A DNA stretch of 64,000 bases, from the NCBI GenBank assembly GCA_963797535.1, contig CAWCPQ010000001.1, positions 1,984,001-2,048,000 on the forward strand, in the 5' to 3' direction. Shown here one piece after another: positions 45,556-55,497 of this stretch. Under the pieces are notes generated by a model, which saw only the letters and a list, made by a program, of their open reading frames with translations, had not been told where the DNA came from and did not search any database. The DNA comes from JAWWOL01 sp963797535 (GTDB lineage: Bacteria; Actinomycetota; Actinomycetes; JAWWOL01). The first letter of the stretch is position 1; each line of letters starts with the position of its first letter. Position numbers and translations under genes: made by a program.

Positions 45556-46062
45556 TCAGCCTCTGGGTACGGCGAACTCGCGCAGGCTGGCAGTTCCCCT
45601 GGCCAGCTGCGCCCAGGTGCCGGGGACGTCCAGCACCGCCACAGCAGAGGTGGGGAACGCCTCAGCCACCCCCGCGCGCGCATCCGCCGGACCGTGCCCG
45701 TCGTCCAGCGCCATCGCCAGCCCGTGCATCGACGGGTTGTGGCCCACCATGGCGACGGTCGTCGCGTCCTCGGCCAGTTCGGTGAGTACGGCCAGCATCG
45801 ACTGAATCCGGTCGTCGTAGATGCGCTCGTCGGTCACGAAACCCGGCTCGGCCCCGAGCTCGCCAGCGATCATGTGCCAGGTCTCGACCGTTCGAGTGGC
45901 CGGGGAAACCACGGCCAGATCCGGTACGAGACCCCGAGCGCTGATCCACACGCCCACGGCGGCGGCATCGCGAAGGCCCCGAGGAGCAAGCTGCCTCAGC
46001 TCGTCGGGCACCCCGTCGCGCACCGCCTTGGCGTGCCGGATGAGCAGCAGAGTGTGGGTCAC
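45556..46062 (-). CDS. sixA: SixA-type phosphohistidine phosphatase
   Basis: A 168-residue histidine-phosphatase-superfamily enzyme. The phosphoenzyme motif is LLIRHAKAVRDG, the second catalytic histidine is in VAMVGHNPSMHGLA, and TRTVETWHMIAG provides the usual Arg. SixA removes phosphate from histidine phosphotransfer proteins in E. coli; here the target is unknown. It starts at GTG 46062, 4 bases after the stop of the LAL regulator on the same strand. Confidence 0.88.
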   Translation of the reverse strand: MTHTLLLIRHAKAVRDGVPDELRQLAPRGLRDAAAVGVWISARGLVPDLAVVSPATRTVETWHMIAGELGAEPGFVTDERIYDDRIQSMLAVLTELAEDATTVAMVGHNPSMHGLAMALDDGHGPADARAGVAEAFPTSAVAVLDVPGTWAQLARGTASLREFAVPRG

Positions 46063-46066
46063 GCCT

Positions 46067-48838
46067 TCACGATAGCCGCAGTCGCCGGGACAGCTCCGTG
46101 CGCGATCGCACGCCGAGCTTGGTGTAGATCCGGCTCAGATGGCTCTCAACCGTACGAACACTCATGAACAGCGTCTCGGCGACCTCACGGTTGGTTCGGC
46201 CGGCCGCCACCAGGTCCGCGACCCGTGTCTCCGCGGTGGTCAGGCCCGCCGCGGTCCCGGTCGGGCCGCCGAGCCTCGACAACGCCTCCCTCGCCTGCTC
46301 CGCCTGGATCGGCGTTCCCAGTCGGACGAACTCCGCCAGCGCCAGACCGAGCTCCCGGCGCGCGGCACTGCGCTGTCCGCCGCGGCGCAGGACCGTCCCC
46401 AGCAGGAGCCGAGTCCGCGCCGTCTCGAACGGCATCGGCAGCCGCTCATGCACAACGAGCGCTCCCTCCAGCGTGGCGACGGCGGTGGTCAGGTCGCCGG
46501 CGTGGGCCTGCAGCAGTCCGTGACACCGGCCGGCCATCGCCGTAGCCCAGGGCAGTCCGAGCAGCCGACTGCTCGCGTCCAGCTCGCTCGTCAGCCGCTC
46601 CGCCTCGTCGATGCTTCCCGTAGCAACCAGGGCTGTGACGGCGTCGGGATGCAGCCGCATCATCGCCGGCTCGGTGGTGCCGATCCCGGCGGCCAGGCTC
46701 AGCGCCAGCAGGAATCGTTCCGCCGCGAGCTCCGGATGGCCGTCACTGAGCTCGACGAAACCCAGGCTGCGCAGATGCAGCGGGGCTGCGGACAGGTAGC
46801 CGGCTGCCGCGTCGGAGTCGCGGTCGGCCTCACCTCTCGTGCGGGCTTCGGTGGTACGGCCGAGGTGGGCGAGGACGAGGACGTGGGCCGACGTCAACGC
46901 GGGCAGCTTGATGCCGACTTGCTCGGCAATGGCCCGACCGCGCACGGCGTAGGCGAGCGCCAGCTCGTACGCCCCGGCCCAGCACTCGAGCAGCGCCAGC
47001 TGACCGAGCAGCATGGGCAGCGCGCTCTCGTCGCCCTCGTCAATAGCACTGGTGTGCAAGGAATGCAGCCACATGCGCGAATCGTCAAAGCGGTCGATGT
47101 GCTTGAGACCCATCCCGAGTCCCATCGCCGCGCGCTCGAAGATGCTCGGCCGGTCATCGACGGTCTGCAACGCCTCCGCCCGTTCGAGGACCTCCACCGC
47201 CAAGCCGTTGCCGAGTCGCAAACCGTGCAGCGCGACGTTGGTCAAGGCGTTGGACAGCAGGTCGGCCGGCGGGTCCGTGATGCCCTCCAGGAGCCGTACG
47301 GCTGTCTGCGCGTGCATCAGGTCCAACGCCGGCCCGCTCGGGCCGGTCTCGGCGAAAGTCGCGTGACACCGGGCGAGCAGCAGCCGATCCTCGCCTGCCT
47401 CGGCGATCGCCTGCTCGCAGACTGCCGCCACCTGTTCGTCGCCGTCCTCCCACGACATGATCATGGCCAGCAGCAGCAGGCCTTGAACCCGCTCGGGCCC
47501 AGCCGGCGCGACGGCAAGAGCCTCGTTCAGCAGGCTTCGCGCCCTGGCCAGATCGCCCATCCGAAACACGTACTCCGCGACGTCCACCCGCCGTCGGAGC
47601 AGCTCGGCACCGTCACTGCCGGGGGTGCGGCTCACCGCCAGCTCGGCCAGCTCGACTGCAGCGTCGATGCTGCCGCGGCTGCGGGCGTAACGTCCGGCGC
47701 GGTCGAGAGCCAGTGCCACCACGGGGTCCGGTCCGGCCGAGCCGAGCGCCGCGTGCCGGGCATGCTCCTCCGGATCGGTGACCACCCCGGCCAGGTGCGC
47801 ATGCAGCTGCCGCCGCTGCGTCGGGGGCAGGTCGGCGTACGGGATGGACGCCAGCAGCGGGTGGGTGAACCGCAACCGTTCGCCGTCCAGCTCGAGGACG
47901 CCGGCGTCCAGGACCTCGGTCAGCGCGGAGCCAGGGTCGCCTCGCCCGCTCGTTGCCGCAGTCACGGAATCGCGGGTGGGCTGTGCCATGGCCGCGGTCG
48001 TCAACAGCAGGCGACGGGCGGCGGGGCTCAGCCCGCGCAGCCGTTCCGTGACCAGGGTCCGCAGGTCGGCCGGCACCGGAAGTGCCTCGTCCGCCTCGGG
48101 TTCACGACCGCGGCGTTGCAGGGCCCTGGCCATCTCGAGGCACACCATCGGGTTGCCACCGGTTGCTTGATGCAGCCGGGTGAGCGTCGGCCGCGACAGG
48201 GTCATGGCAAGCCGCACCTGGAGGACTCTGGCGACGGTGCTCACGTTCATCGGCCCGACGAGGAGACGCTCACCGGGGAGCCCGAGATCGGCTCCCTCGA
48301 GCGGATCCCCGCTGGGTCCGGTCCGACAGGAGGTCAGCAGTCGTACCGGTTCCTCCTCCAGACGGCGAAGGGCGAACGTCAGGACCCGTCGCGTACCGGC
48401 ATCGAGCCACTGCACGTCGTCGATCGCCAGCAGCACCGGCCCGGAACGCGCCAGCGCGCGGAGCAGACCGAGGACCGCCACCGCGATGACGCGATCCACC
48501 GATGCCCCCGTCGACGACTCCGACGTGAGCATCGCTGCTGCCAAGGCCCGTTGCTGGACCTCCGGCAGCTCTTCGATCGTGGCGGGGCTGATCCCGTCGA
48601 GCAGGTCGCCCAGCCCGGCGAACGTCCAGCCGGCGTCCGCCTCACCGCTCAGGCAGGTCCGTACGTCGACGTTGGCTGCCCTGGCCGACGCAACCGCTGC
48701 ACTCCAGATCGCGGTCTTCCCGATCCCCGCGGCTCCGTCAAGGACGAACGAGCCAGGGCCAAGCGAGCACTCGCTGACGAACTGCGCGATCCGCCCGAGT
48801 TCTGGTTCCCTGCCGACCAGGACCGATCCTGCCTGCAC
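46067..48838 (-). CDS. LAL-type LuxR transcription regulator with AAA ATPase
   Basis: A 923-residue large ATP-binding regulator of the LuxR family. The N-terminal STAND/AAA module has LVGREPELGRIAQFV, Walker A DGAAGIGKTAIWS and Walker B VLLAIDDVQWLD. The long middle is an all-helical TPR-like region (about residues 350-830). The C-terminal LuxR helix-turn-helix is LTTAETRVADLVAAGRTNRE, then VRTVESHLSRIYTKLGVRSR. Such proteins activate catabolic or antibiotic genes in response to small molecules; no target is evident nearby. It starts at GTG 48838. Confidence 0.92.
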   Translation of the reverse strand: MQAGSVLVGREPELGRIAQFVSECSLGPGSFVLDGAAGIGKTAIWSAAVASARAANVDVRTCLSGEADAGWTFAGLGDLLDGISPATIEELPEVQQRALAAAMLTSESSTGASVDRVIAVAVLGLLRALARSGPVLLAIDDVQWLDAGTRRVLTFALRRLEEEPVRLLTSCRTGPSGDPLEGADLGLPGERLLVGPMNVSTVARVLQVRLAMTLSRPTLTRLHQATGGNPMVCLEMARALQRRGREPEADEALPVPADLRTLVTERLRGLSPAARRLLLTTAAMAQPTRDSVTAATSGRGDPGSALTEVLDAGVLELDGERLRFTHPLLASIPYADLPPTQRRQLHAHLAGVVTDPEEHARHAALGSAGPDPVVALALDRAGRYARSRGSIDAAVELAELAVSRTPGSDGAELLRRRVDVAEYVFRMGDLARARSLLNEALAVAPAGPERVQGLLLLAMIMSWEDGDEQVAAVCEQAIAEAGEDRLLLARCHATFAETGPSGPALDLMHAQTAVRLLEGITDPPADLLSNALTNVALHGLRLGNGLAVEVLERAEALQTVDDRPSIFERAAMGLGMGLKHIDRFDDSRMWLHSLHTSAIDEGDESALPMLLGQLALLECWAGAYELALAYAVRGRAIAEQVGIKLPALTSAHVLVLAHLGRTTEARTRGEADRDSDAAAGYLSAAPLHLRSLGFVELSDGHPELAAERFLLALSLAAGIGTTEPAMMRLHPDAVTALVATGSIDEAERLTSELDASSRLLGLPWATAMAGRCHGLLQAHAGDLTTAVATLEGALVVHERLPMPFETARTRLLLGTVLRRGGQRSAARRELGLALAEFVRLGTPIQAEQAREALSRLGGPTGTAAGLTTAETRVADLVAAGRTNREVAETLFMSVRTVESHLSRIYTKLGVRSRTELSRRLRLS

Positions 48839-48933
48839 CGCTGCCGCCTTCGCGGAACCCGGTTACCGCCTGAAGGGCGGCGTTCCTCGGGGGACCGCTG
48901 CCATCCTCCACCTTCCGGGAATGCCCGTCACTG

Positions 48934-49887
48934 TCATGACCTGCCCCTGGTCGCCGTCAAGACTGCCGCGAGCAGCCGAGGGTCGTACGCCGCCAGGTCC
49001 GGCCGGCGCTCGCCGTCGACCTTCACCGTCATCGAGGGGCAGTCGGGAAGGTAGCCGAACGTCACCGTACGGGAGCCATCACGGACGACGACCGACACGG
49101 CGCCGCTGGTCCCGCACAGCGCATCGTCCGGGCTGATCGCCACCGGGAGGCGGTTCAGTGCCGCAGTCAGCGCGGTCAGCGTGGACCCGCTCAACTCCTC
49201 CGGCCGGTGCCCGTCACGAGTCACGGACACCGCCGAGACAACGTCAGTCGAGCAGCGTGTCGGCGGCCCGGTCGGGCGTCAGGTACGGGCGCTGCCAGGC
49301 ATCGACCCGGACAGCACTGCCGCCGTGTCGCCCGGTCAGTGAGATGCCGACGATGGGATCGGGAAAGTCGACGTTCTGCACCTGCGATGAGGTGGTCAGC
49401 AAAAAGCTGCCCATCGTCGCATCCGTGGTCGATCCCAGGTCCCAGACCCCGCCGGGCCACCCATGCGCCGTGATCCAGCTGTTGAGCTCCGACGGTTGCA
49501 TCGCCACCTGGAACCACTCGACCCGGTGCACGCTCGGGCCCGCCGGCGGGTCCTGGGCCGGCGGAAGTCCAGCGACCTTCCCGATCCGGTTGCGCTGCTG
49601 CGGCAACGGCGATCACCGACAACAGGTCGTCCAGCCTGGCAGTCGTCTGCTGTTCGGCACGGCTCAGCGGGGGTGCAGCCGGAGTCGGCTCCATGTCCGG
49701 CCGTAGCACGGTGAGACCGACCACGACGATGGCCGCGACGACAACAACCGTTGCCACAGCGGCGAACGTCCGTCGGCGGCGTACGACGTGCCCCCGGTGC
49801 ACCACGTCGTCGAGGCTGAACGCCACCGGCGGGAACGGCCCTGGTCAGCGCCGGCGCAAGCAGCTCCTCGATGTCGGCGTCAGTCAC
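48934..49887 (-). pseudogene. membrane-anchored anti-sigma-type protein, three frameshifts
   Basis: The GTG at 49887 overlaps the sigma-factor stop (GTGA), the usual anti-sigma layout. The product runs through four frames: TDADIEELLAPALTRA; then FSLDDVVHRGHVVRRRRT with a membrane helix (FAAVATVVVVAAIVVVGLTV) and SRAEQQTTARLDDLLSVI; then RNRIGKVAGLPPA and SVHRVEWFQVAMQPSELNSW; then VTRDGHRPEELSGSTLTALT to the end. Deleting one base at each of three points (CCC near 49848, GCCGC near 49605, CTCG near 49248) yields one 316-residue protein. The extracytoplasmic domain is not a recognised family. Error or decay cannot be separated from sequence alone. Confidence 0.72.
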
Positions 49888-50399
49888 CGCTCGCTCCCCT
49901 CTTTGGCGATCATGGTTCGCAGGGACTTCAGCGCGTCCGAGGTCTGGCTCTTCACGGTGCCTTCGGTGACGCCGAGGCAGTCGGCGGTCTGCCGAACGCT
50001 GAGGTCCTGGAGGTAGCGCAGCACCACCACGGCCCGCTGTTGCGGCGGAAGCGCCAGCAGGAGCCGCCGCTGGTAGTCGCGTTCCTCCGGCAGGTCGACG
50101 TCGTACGCGGCCTCGCCACCTACCTCGACGGACACGACTTCCTTGCGCCGCCACCCTTTGCGCAGGTCGGCACGAAACGTGTTCACGAGGATCTTGCGCA
50201 GGTAGAGGTGGTGGTCCACGTCGGCGGGCAGCCGCTTCCAGGCGAGGTACATCTTCACCAGGGATGCCTGCACCAGCTCCTGGGCGTCGTCCCAGTCGCC
50301 GGTCAGGTAGTACGCCGGCCGCAGCAGCCCGGACATCTCCGCCGCCGCGAACGCCCGAAACGCCGCCTCGTCGTCGCCCCCGTGTCGTCTCACAACCAC
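49884..50399 (-). CDS. ECF-type RNA polymerase sigma factor (SigE/SigM-like, actinobacterial)
   Basis: A 171-residue group IV sigma factor. Region 2 has LLRPAYYLTGDWDDAQELVQ and SLVKMYLAWKRLP, with LYLRKILVNTFRADLRKGWR at region 2.4. Region 4 has LLLALPPQQRAVVVLRYLQD and SVRQTADCLGVTEGTVKSQT. It is the type called SigE-family in actinobacteria. The start is GTG 50399, or GTG 50393 two codons later, which gives a more typical N-terminus (MRRHGGDDEAAF). The anti-sigma-like gene follows with a 4-base overlap. Confidence 0.92.
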   Translation of the reverse strand: MVVRRHGGDDEAAFRAFAAAEMSGLLRPAYYLTGDWDDAQELVQASLVKMYLAWKRLPADVDHHLYLRKILVNTFRADLRKGWRRKEVVSVEVGGEAAYDVDLPEERDYQRRLLLALPPQQRAVVVLRYLQDLSVRQTADCLGVTEGTVKSQTSDALKSLRTMIAKEGSER

Positions 50400-50448
50400 A
50401 CAATGCCGGAAAGCCCGCCCGAGGTTGGGCGGCCGACGACATTGGTGG

Positions 50449-51397
50449 TCATACGCTCAGCGGCTGTCCTGTCGTCGGCTCTCCGAGCCACTCCTCCAGC
50501 TGCTGCACATACTCCGGCGCGAACTCCGGCGTCCAGCGCAGGAAGTAGACGCTCATCGTGAGGGCGTGCAAGGCGTTGCCGAGTCGTACGCGAGCATCCC
50601 AGTCCTCGGGCAGTGGAATCACGTTGGCGTACGCCTCGAGGAAAACTGCGCGGCCCTCGGGGAATGTGGCGAAGATGTGCTCGTCGAGCTTGCCGAAGTC
50701 GAGGAAGCGATCTGCGTAACGACCGTGCTCGAAGTCGAGCAGGCAAGCAATCCGGCCATCGCGCATGACGAAGTTGGGCCGCCACAGGTCACCGTGGGTC
50801 AGCGACGGGGACACGTCCAGCACAACTGCGTCGATCGCCTCGTGGAAAGCGGCTGCCAACCGGTCGCGCCCCACCGAGACAAAGTCCTCCGGTGCCTGCG
50901 CGAGCTGAGAGTCGGCCGACGCGCGCAGAAAGGCCCTTACGTCAGGGAAAGTGTGCTTGCCCAGCACGTCGCCGAACCACTCGCCGGAGCAACGATGCAC
51001 TCGCCCCACCAGGTGACCCAGATCGGCCGAGAACACCAGGCGCTGGTCGACGTCCATCGTCTGCCCAGGCCTCGTCGGCGAGCTGCCCGTCCTGGAACTC
51101 TTGTACGAGCAGGGGAGCCGCGAACGCCGTACTCCGGGGCAGGAACGATCGGAATCGGACGACGGGAACCCCACCGTCGGCCGCGCGACGCGTGGTGGCG
51201 ATCAAAGCCCGCAGGTGCTCCGGGTCGGTCTGCCGGATCGGCGTCTTGACCAGCAGCCGCCCTTCATCGGTGTCGGCGACCCACTGCCTGCTGGTGTAGC
51301 CGGCGTGCAACTGCCGAAGGCCGTCGACCCGAATGCCGGGACAGGCTTCGACGAGGGCGGCGCGGACGACATCGGGATCGATCACCTCTGAGGACAT
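50449..51397 (-). pseudogene. APH-family phosphotransferase, one frameshift
   Basis: The ATG at 51397 has AAGGAAG upstream. The N-lobe (GIRVDGLRQLHAGYTSRQWV, RLLVKTPIRQ, PLLVQEFQDG) is in one frame. The C-lobe (GQTMDVDQRLVFSADLGHLV, catalytic SLTHGDLWRPNFVM and metal site ACLLDFEHGRYADRFLDFGK) is in the next. Removing one C in GAGGCCTGGGCAG near 51070 restores one 315-residue kinase-like protein with all catalytic residues. The family phosphorylates aminoglycosides, choline, homoserine or other small molecules; the substrate cannot be assigned. Confidence 0.85.
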
Positions 51398-51692
51398 GAC
51401 TTCCTTTGCTGTGCAACGAATTCCGGGGCTTGTTCGGGCGCTCGGCCCACACTAGCCGCGTCGTGAGGTTCAGCGTCGCTCGAGCCAGGGCCCGCCGCTG
51501 CAGCGGCAGAGCACAGCGGAAGGAGGCACAGCGACGACAAGGGTCTGCCGTGTGGGCACCGTCCCAAGCGACTCGGCAGGACCACGCCACCCACCAGGCC
51601 GACGTGAAAGTGGGCGAACCGTCGCCAGACGACGGTTTTCCCGCATCCACGGCCGAAGCGCGGGCCGGGCGGGGCAGGACCACGGCTGCCCG

Positions 51693-52286
51693 TCAGCCAG
51701 GGCGGCGGGCCGGCTGGTTGGGCGGGGAGTCGAGTTCGTCGAGGGAGACGCCGGGACCTTCGAGTACGACGTCGCCGGCCAGGTGCAGCATCACGTGCTC
51801 ACCGGTCGCCCGGTCGTCGATGCGGTAGCGCTCTACGACCAGCGGTCCCGAAGGCGTCTCGTGATCGTCGACGTCCTCGAGCGTCCACCCGCGTTCGACC
51901 ATCAGCGGAGCGAGCAACGGCTCCCACACGGCGACTAACCGAAGCCACGCGGAACCCTTGATGGGCAGGGAAAGGAGCCGCGCCAGGACCACGAAGAACG
52001 CAGGCGACTCCCCCAGGAACCCGGCTGCCTCGGCAGCATCCTCCGCCGGAGCAACGCCGTCGGCAGCTGACCGTACCCACATCAGCTCACGGCCGAGCGA
52101 CCCCCCGCGCACCCGCCAACGCTGCGTCGCGATCTCGCACCGTACCGGCCGCCAACGGGAGTCGACGGTCAAAGAGACCGCAACCCCGTCCGAACGCTCA
52201 CCCACGTACGACCAGCCGGCGGGCGCATCCACCGTGGTGAACCGTTCGGTCCGGCCATCGGCGTAGCGGTAGGTACCCGACGGCAC
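51693..52286 (-). CDS. conserved hypothetical protein coupled to the second sahH
   Basis: A 197-residue soluble protein starting at GTG 52286, 2 bases after the stop of the short sahH paralog, so it is likely translated from the same mRNA. It shows beta strands (GTYRYADGRTERFTTVDAP, VAVSLTVDSRWRPVRCEI) and a helical middle (FFVVLARLLSLPIKGSAWLR) with a final strand-rich part (SGPLVVERYRIDDRATGEHV). No signal peptide. No family recognised. The 295 bases beyond its stop, up to the kinase gene start, hold nothing I can support. Confidence 0.68.
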   Translation of the reverse strand: MPSGTYRYADGRTERFTTVDAPAGWSYVGERSDGVAVSLTVDSRWRPVRCEIATQRWRVRGGSLGRELMWVRSAADGVAPAEDAAEAAGFLGESPAFFVVLARLLSLPIKGSAWLRLVAVWEPLLAPLMVERGWTLEDVDDHETPSGPLVVERYRIDDRATGEHVMLHLAGDVVLEGPGVSLDELDSPPNQPARRPG

Positions 52287-52288
52287 GC

Positions 52289-53545
52289 TCAGGACCCGTA
52301 CTGCCAGGAGCGCAGGTAGACCTGCTGGTCCGGGCTGAGGCTGTCGATGGACACCCCGATCGACGCCAGGGTCAACGTCGCAACCCTGGCGTCAATCTCC
52401 GGGGGCACGTCGTAGACCGCGGGTGCGAGGCCGGCAGCTGCTCCGACCAGCCACTCGGTGGTCAGGGCCTGATCGGCGAACGCGACATCCATCACCGCCG
52501 CCGGATGTCCTTCGGCAGCAGCAAGATTGACCACGCGACCCTCGGCCAGCAGCAGCAGCTTTCGCCCGTCCGGCAAGGTGAACTCGTCGGTGTGCGGGCG
52601 GATCCGGTGCCGCTCGTCGGCCAGGTCGTGCAGGGCTCGCACGTCGACCTCCACGTCGAAATGCCCTGCGTTGGCCAGGATCGCACCGTCCCGCATCACC
52701 TCGAGGTGCTCGCCGCGGATGACGTCGCGGTTGCCGGTCACGGTGATGAACACGTTGCCCAGCGGCGCCGCTTCGGCCATCGGCAGCACCCGGAAGCCGT
52801 CCATCGTCGCGTCCAGCGCCCTGATCGGGTCGACCTCGGTCACGACCACCTGGGCGCCCAGGCCACGCGCACGAGACGCCACGCCCTGGCCGCAGGACCC
52901 GTACCCCGCCACCACGACCACGCGGCCGGCGATCAGGGTGTTGGTCGAACGCAGGATGGCGTCGAACGTCGACTGGCCGGTGCCATACCTGTTGTCCAGC
53001 AAGCGTTTTGCCGGTGTGTCGTTGACGGCGACCACCGGAAACTTGAGGATGCCGGCCCGCGCCATCTCGCGCAGCCGGATCACTCCGGTGGTCGTCTCCT
53101 CGCAGCCGGCCCGGACCCTATGGGCCAGGTCGGTACGGGTCGTGTGCAGCATGTTGACGAGGTCGCAGCCGTCGTCGAGCACCAGGTCGGGCTCGATCGT
53201 CAAAGCCGACTCGATGTGCGCGTAGTAAGCAGCCAGGTCGACCCCCGAACGGGCGAAGACGGCAACCCCCTCGTGCACGAGGGCGGCGGCGGTGTCGTCC
53301 TGGGTGGACAGCGGGTTGGACGCGGCCAGCGTCACCTGCGCTCCGCCGGCCACCAGGGTCCGTACGAGGTTGGCGGTCTCAGCGGTCACGTGCAGACAAG
53401 CGGCGATGCGTACGCCGGCGAGCGGCTTGTCAGCGCTGAACCGGCGCCGGATCGCCGCGAGCACGGGCATCGTGCGGTCGGCGAAGTCGATCCGCTGACG
53501 GCCCTCAGCGGCCAGACCGAGGTCGGCCACGTCGAAGTCCTGCAC
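52289..53545 (-). CDS. short (Thermotoga/archaeal-type) adenosylhomocysteinase paralog
   Basis: A 418-residue NAD-dependent hydrolase of the SAHH family. Substrate and catalytic blocks are present: HVTAETANLVRTL, SNPLSTQDDTAAAL, LDDGCDLVNML, CEETTTGVIRL, VNDTPAKRLLDNRYGTGQST, the NAD loop VAGYGSCGQGVASRARG and NAGHFDVEVD. It lacks the insertion of the bacterial long form and ends YLRSWQYGS instead of the KPDxYRY tail. This matches the short branch known from Thermotoga and archaea, one member of which (M. jannaschii) prefers S-inosylhomocysteine. It starts at GTG 53545 with GAGGAGG upstream, next to the canonical sahH. Confidence 0.88.
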   Translation of the reverse strand: MQDFDVADLGLAAEGRQRIDFADRTMPVLAAIRRRFSADKPLAGVRIAACLHVTAETANLVRTLVAGGAQVTLAASNPLSTQDDTAAALVHEGVAVFARSGVDLAAYYAHIESALTIEPDLVLDDGCDLVNMLHTTRTDLAHRVRAGCEETTTGVIRLREMARAGILKFPVVAVNDTPAKRLLDNRYGTGQSTFDAILRSTNTLIAGRVVVVAGYGSCGQGVASRARGLGAQVVVTEVDPIRALDATMDGFRVLPMAEAAPLGNVFITVTGNRDVIRGEHLEVMRDGAILANAGHFDVEVDVRALHDLADERHRIRPHTDEFTLPDGRKLLLLAEGRVVNLAAAEGHPAAVMDVAFADQALTTEWLVGAAAGLAPAVYDVPPEIDARVATLTLASIGVSIDSLSPDQQVYLRSWQYGS

Positions 53546-53572
53546 GTCGCGCCCTCCTCGAAGAAATGAGCA

Positions 53573-53612
53573 AGGGCGGTACGGGACCTGGCGAGAGGTC
53601 CCGTACCGCCCT
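53573..53612 (-). terminator. perfect 17-bp hairpin between the two sahH genes
   Basis: AGGGCGGTACGGGACCT at 53573-53589 and AGGTCCCGTACCGCCCT at 53596-53612 are perfect inverted arms around a 6-base loop. The hairpin begins 21 bases past the sahH stop. The minus-strand sequence after it (TTGCTCATTTC) is only moderately T-rich. Likely an intrinsic-type terminator or an attenuator/stabiliser separating strong sahH expression from the downstream paralog. Confidence 0.85.
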
Positions 53613-53632
53613 GTTCAAACTACTCGCGAACC

Positions 53633-55065
<1,433 letters not shown>

Positions 55066-55069
<4 letters not shown>

Positions 55070-55455
55070 GCAATCTCCTTGGTGAAATGGGATAGCTGGT
55101 CGGTCGAAAGAAGCCTTTGGTGCTTGGCCTGCTCCCACCGCAACCAGCTGTCGGCGGGGACGTCCTCGGGGCGCTCGGGCTGGCTGGTCAGCCAGCTCTC
55201 GACCGCGGTACGCAGTTCGGGCTCGGCCTGCAGCCGGGCAGCGAAGCCGACGTCGGACAGGCCGATGTCGTACGTCGCCAGCAGGTCTTTGAGCGTGCGC
55301 AAGCGCTGCAGATGGCCGGGACCGTACAACCGATACCCGGACACGGACCTGTCAGGCTCGACCAGCCCGGCGCTCTCGATGTAGCGGAGCATGCGGGCGG
55401 ACCAGCCGGTGATCTCGGCTGCTTCCTGGATGGTGAGGCCTGCGGTGGTCGTCAT
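55066..55455 (-). CDS. MerR-family regulator
   Basis: A 129-residue regulator with an N-terminal MerR winged helix (LTIQEAAEITGWSARMLRYI, SAGLVEPDRSVSGYRLYGPG) and a helical tail containing LLATYDIGLSDVGFAARLQA. It lacks the cysteine pattern of metal-sensing MerR proteins. The stop overlaps the sahH ATG, so it is co-translated with sahH, an arrangement suggesting control of methionine-cycle genes. It starts at ATG 55455. Confidence 0.9.
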
Positions 55456-55497
55456 CGACCACGAGGTTAGCAGACTTGTGTCAACCTTGCACCGGAC

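Noticed and set aside
46139..49054. 971-residue open frame antisense to the LAL regulator
   Set aside because: Low-complexity Arg/Gln/Gly-rich translation with no domain; it is the codon-bias shadow of the regulator.
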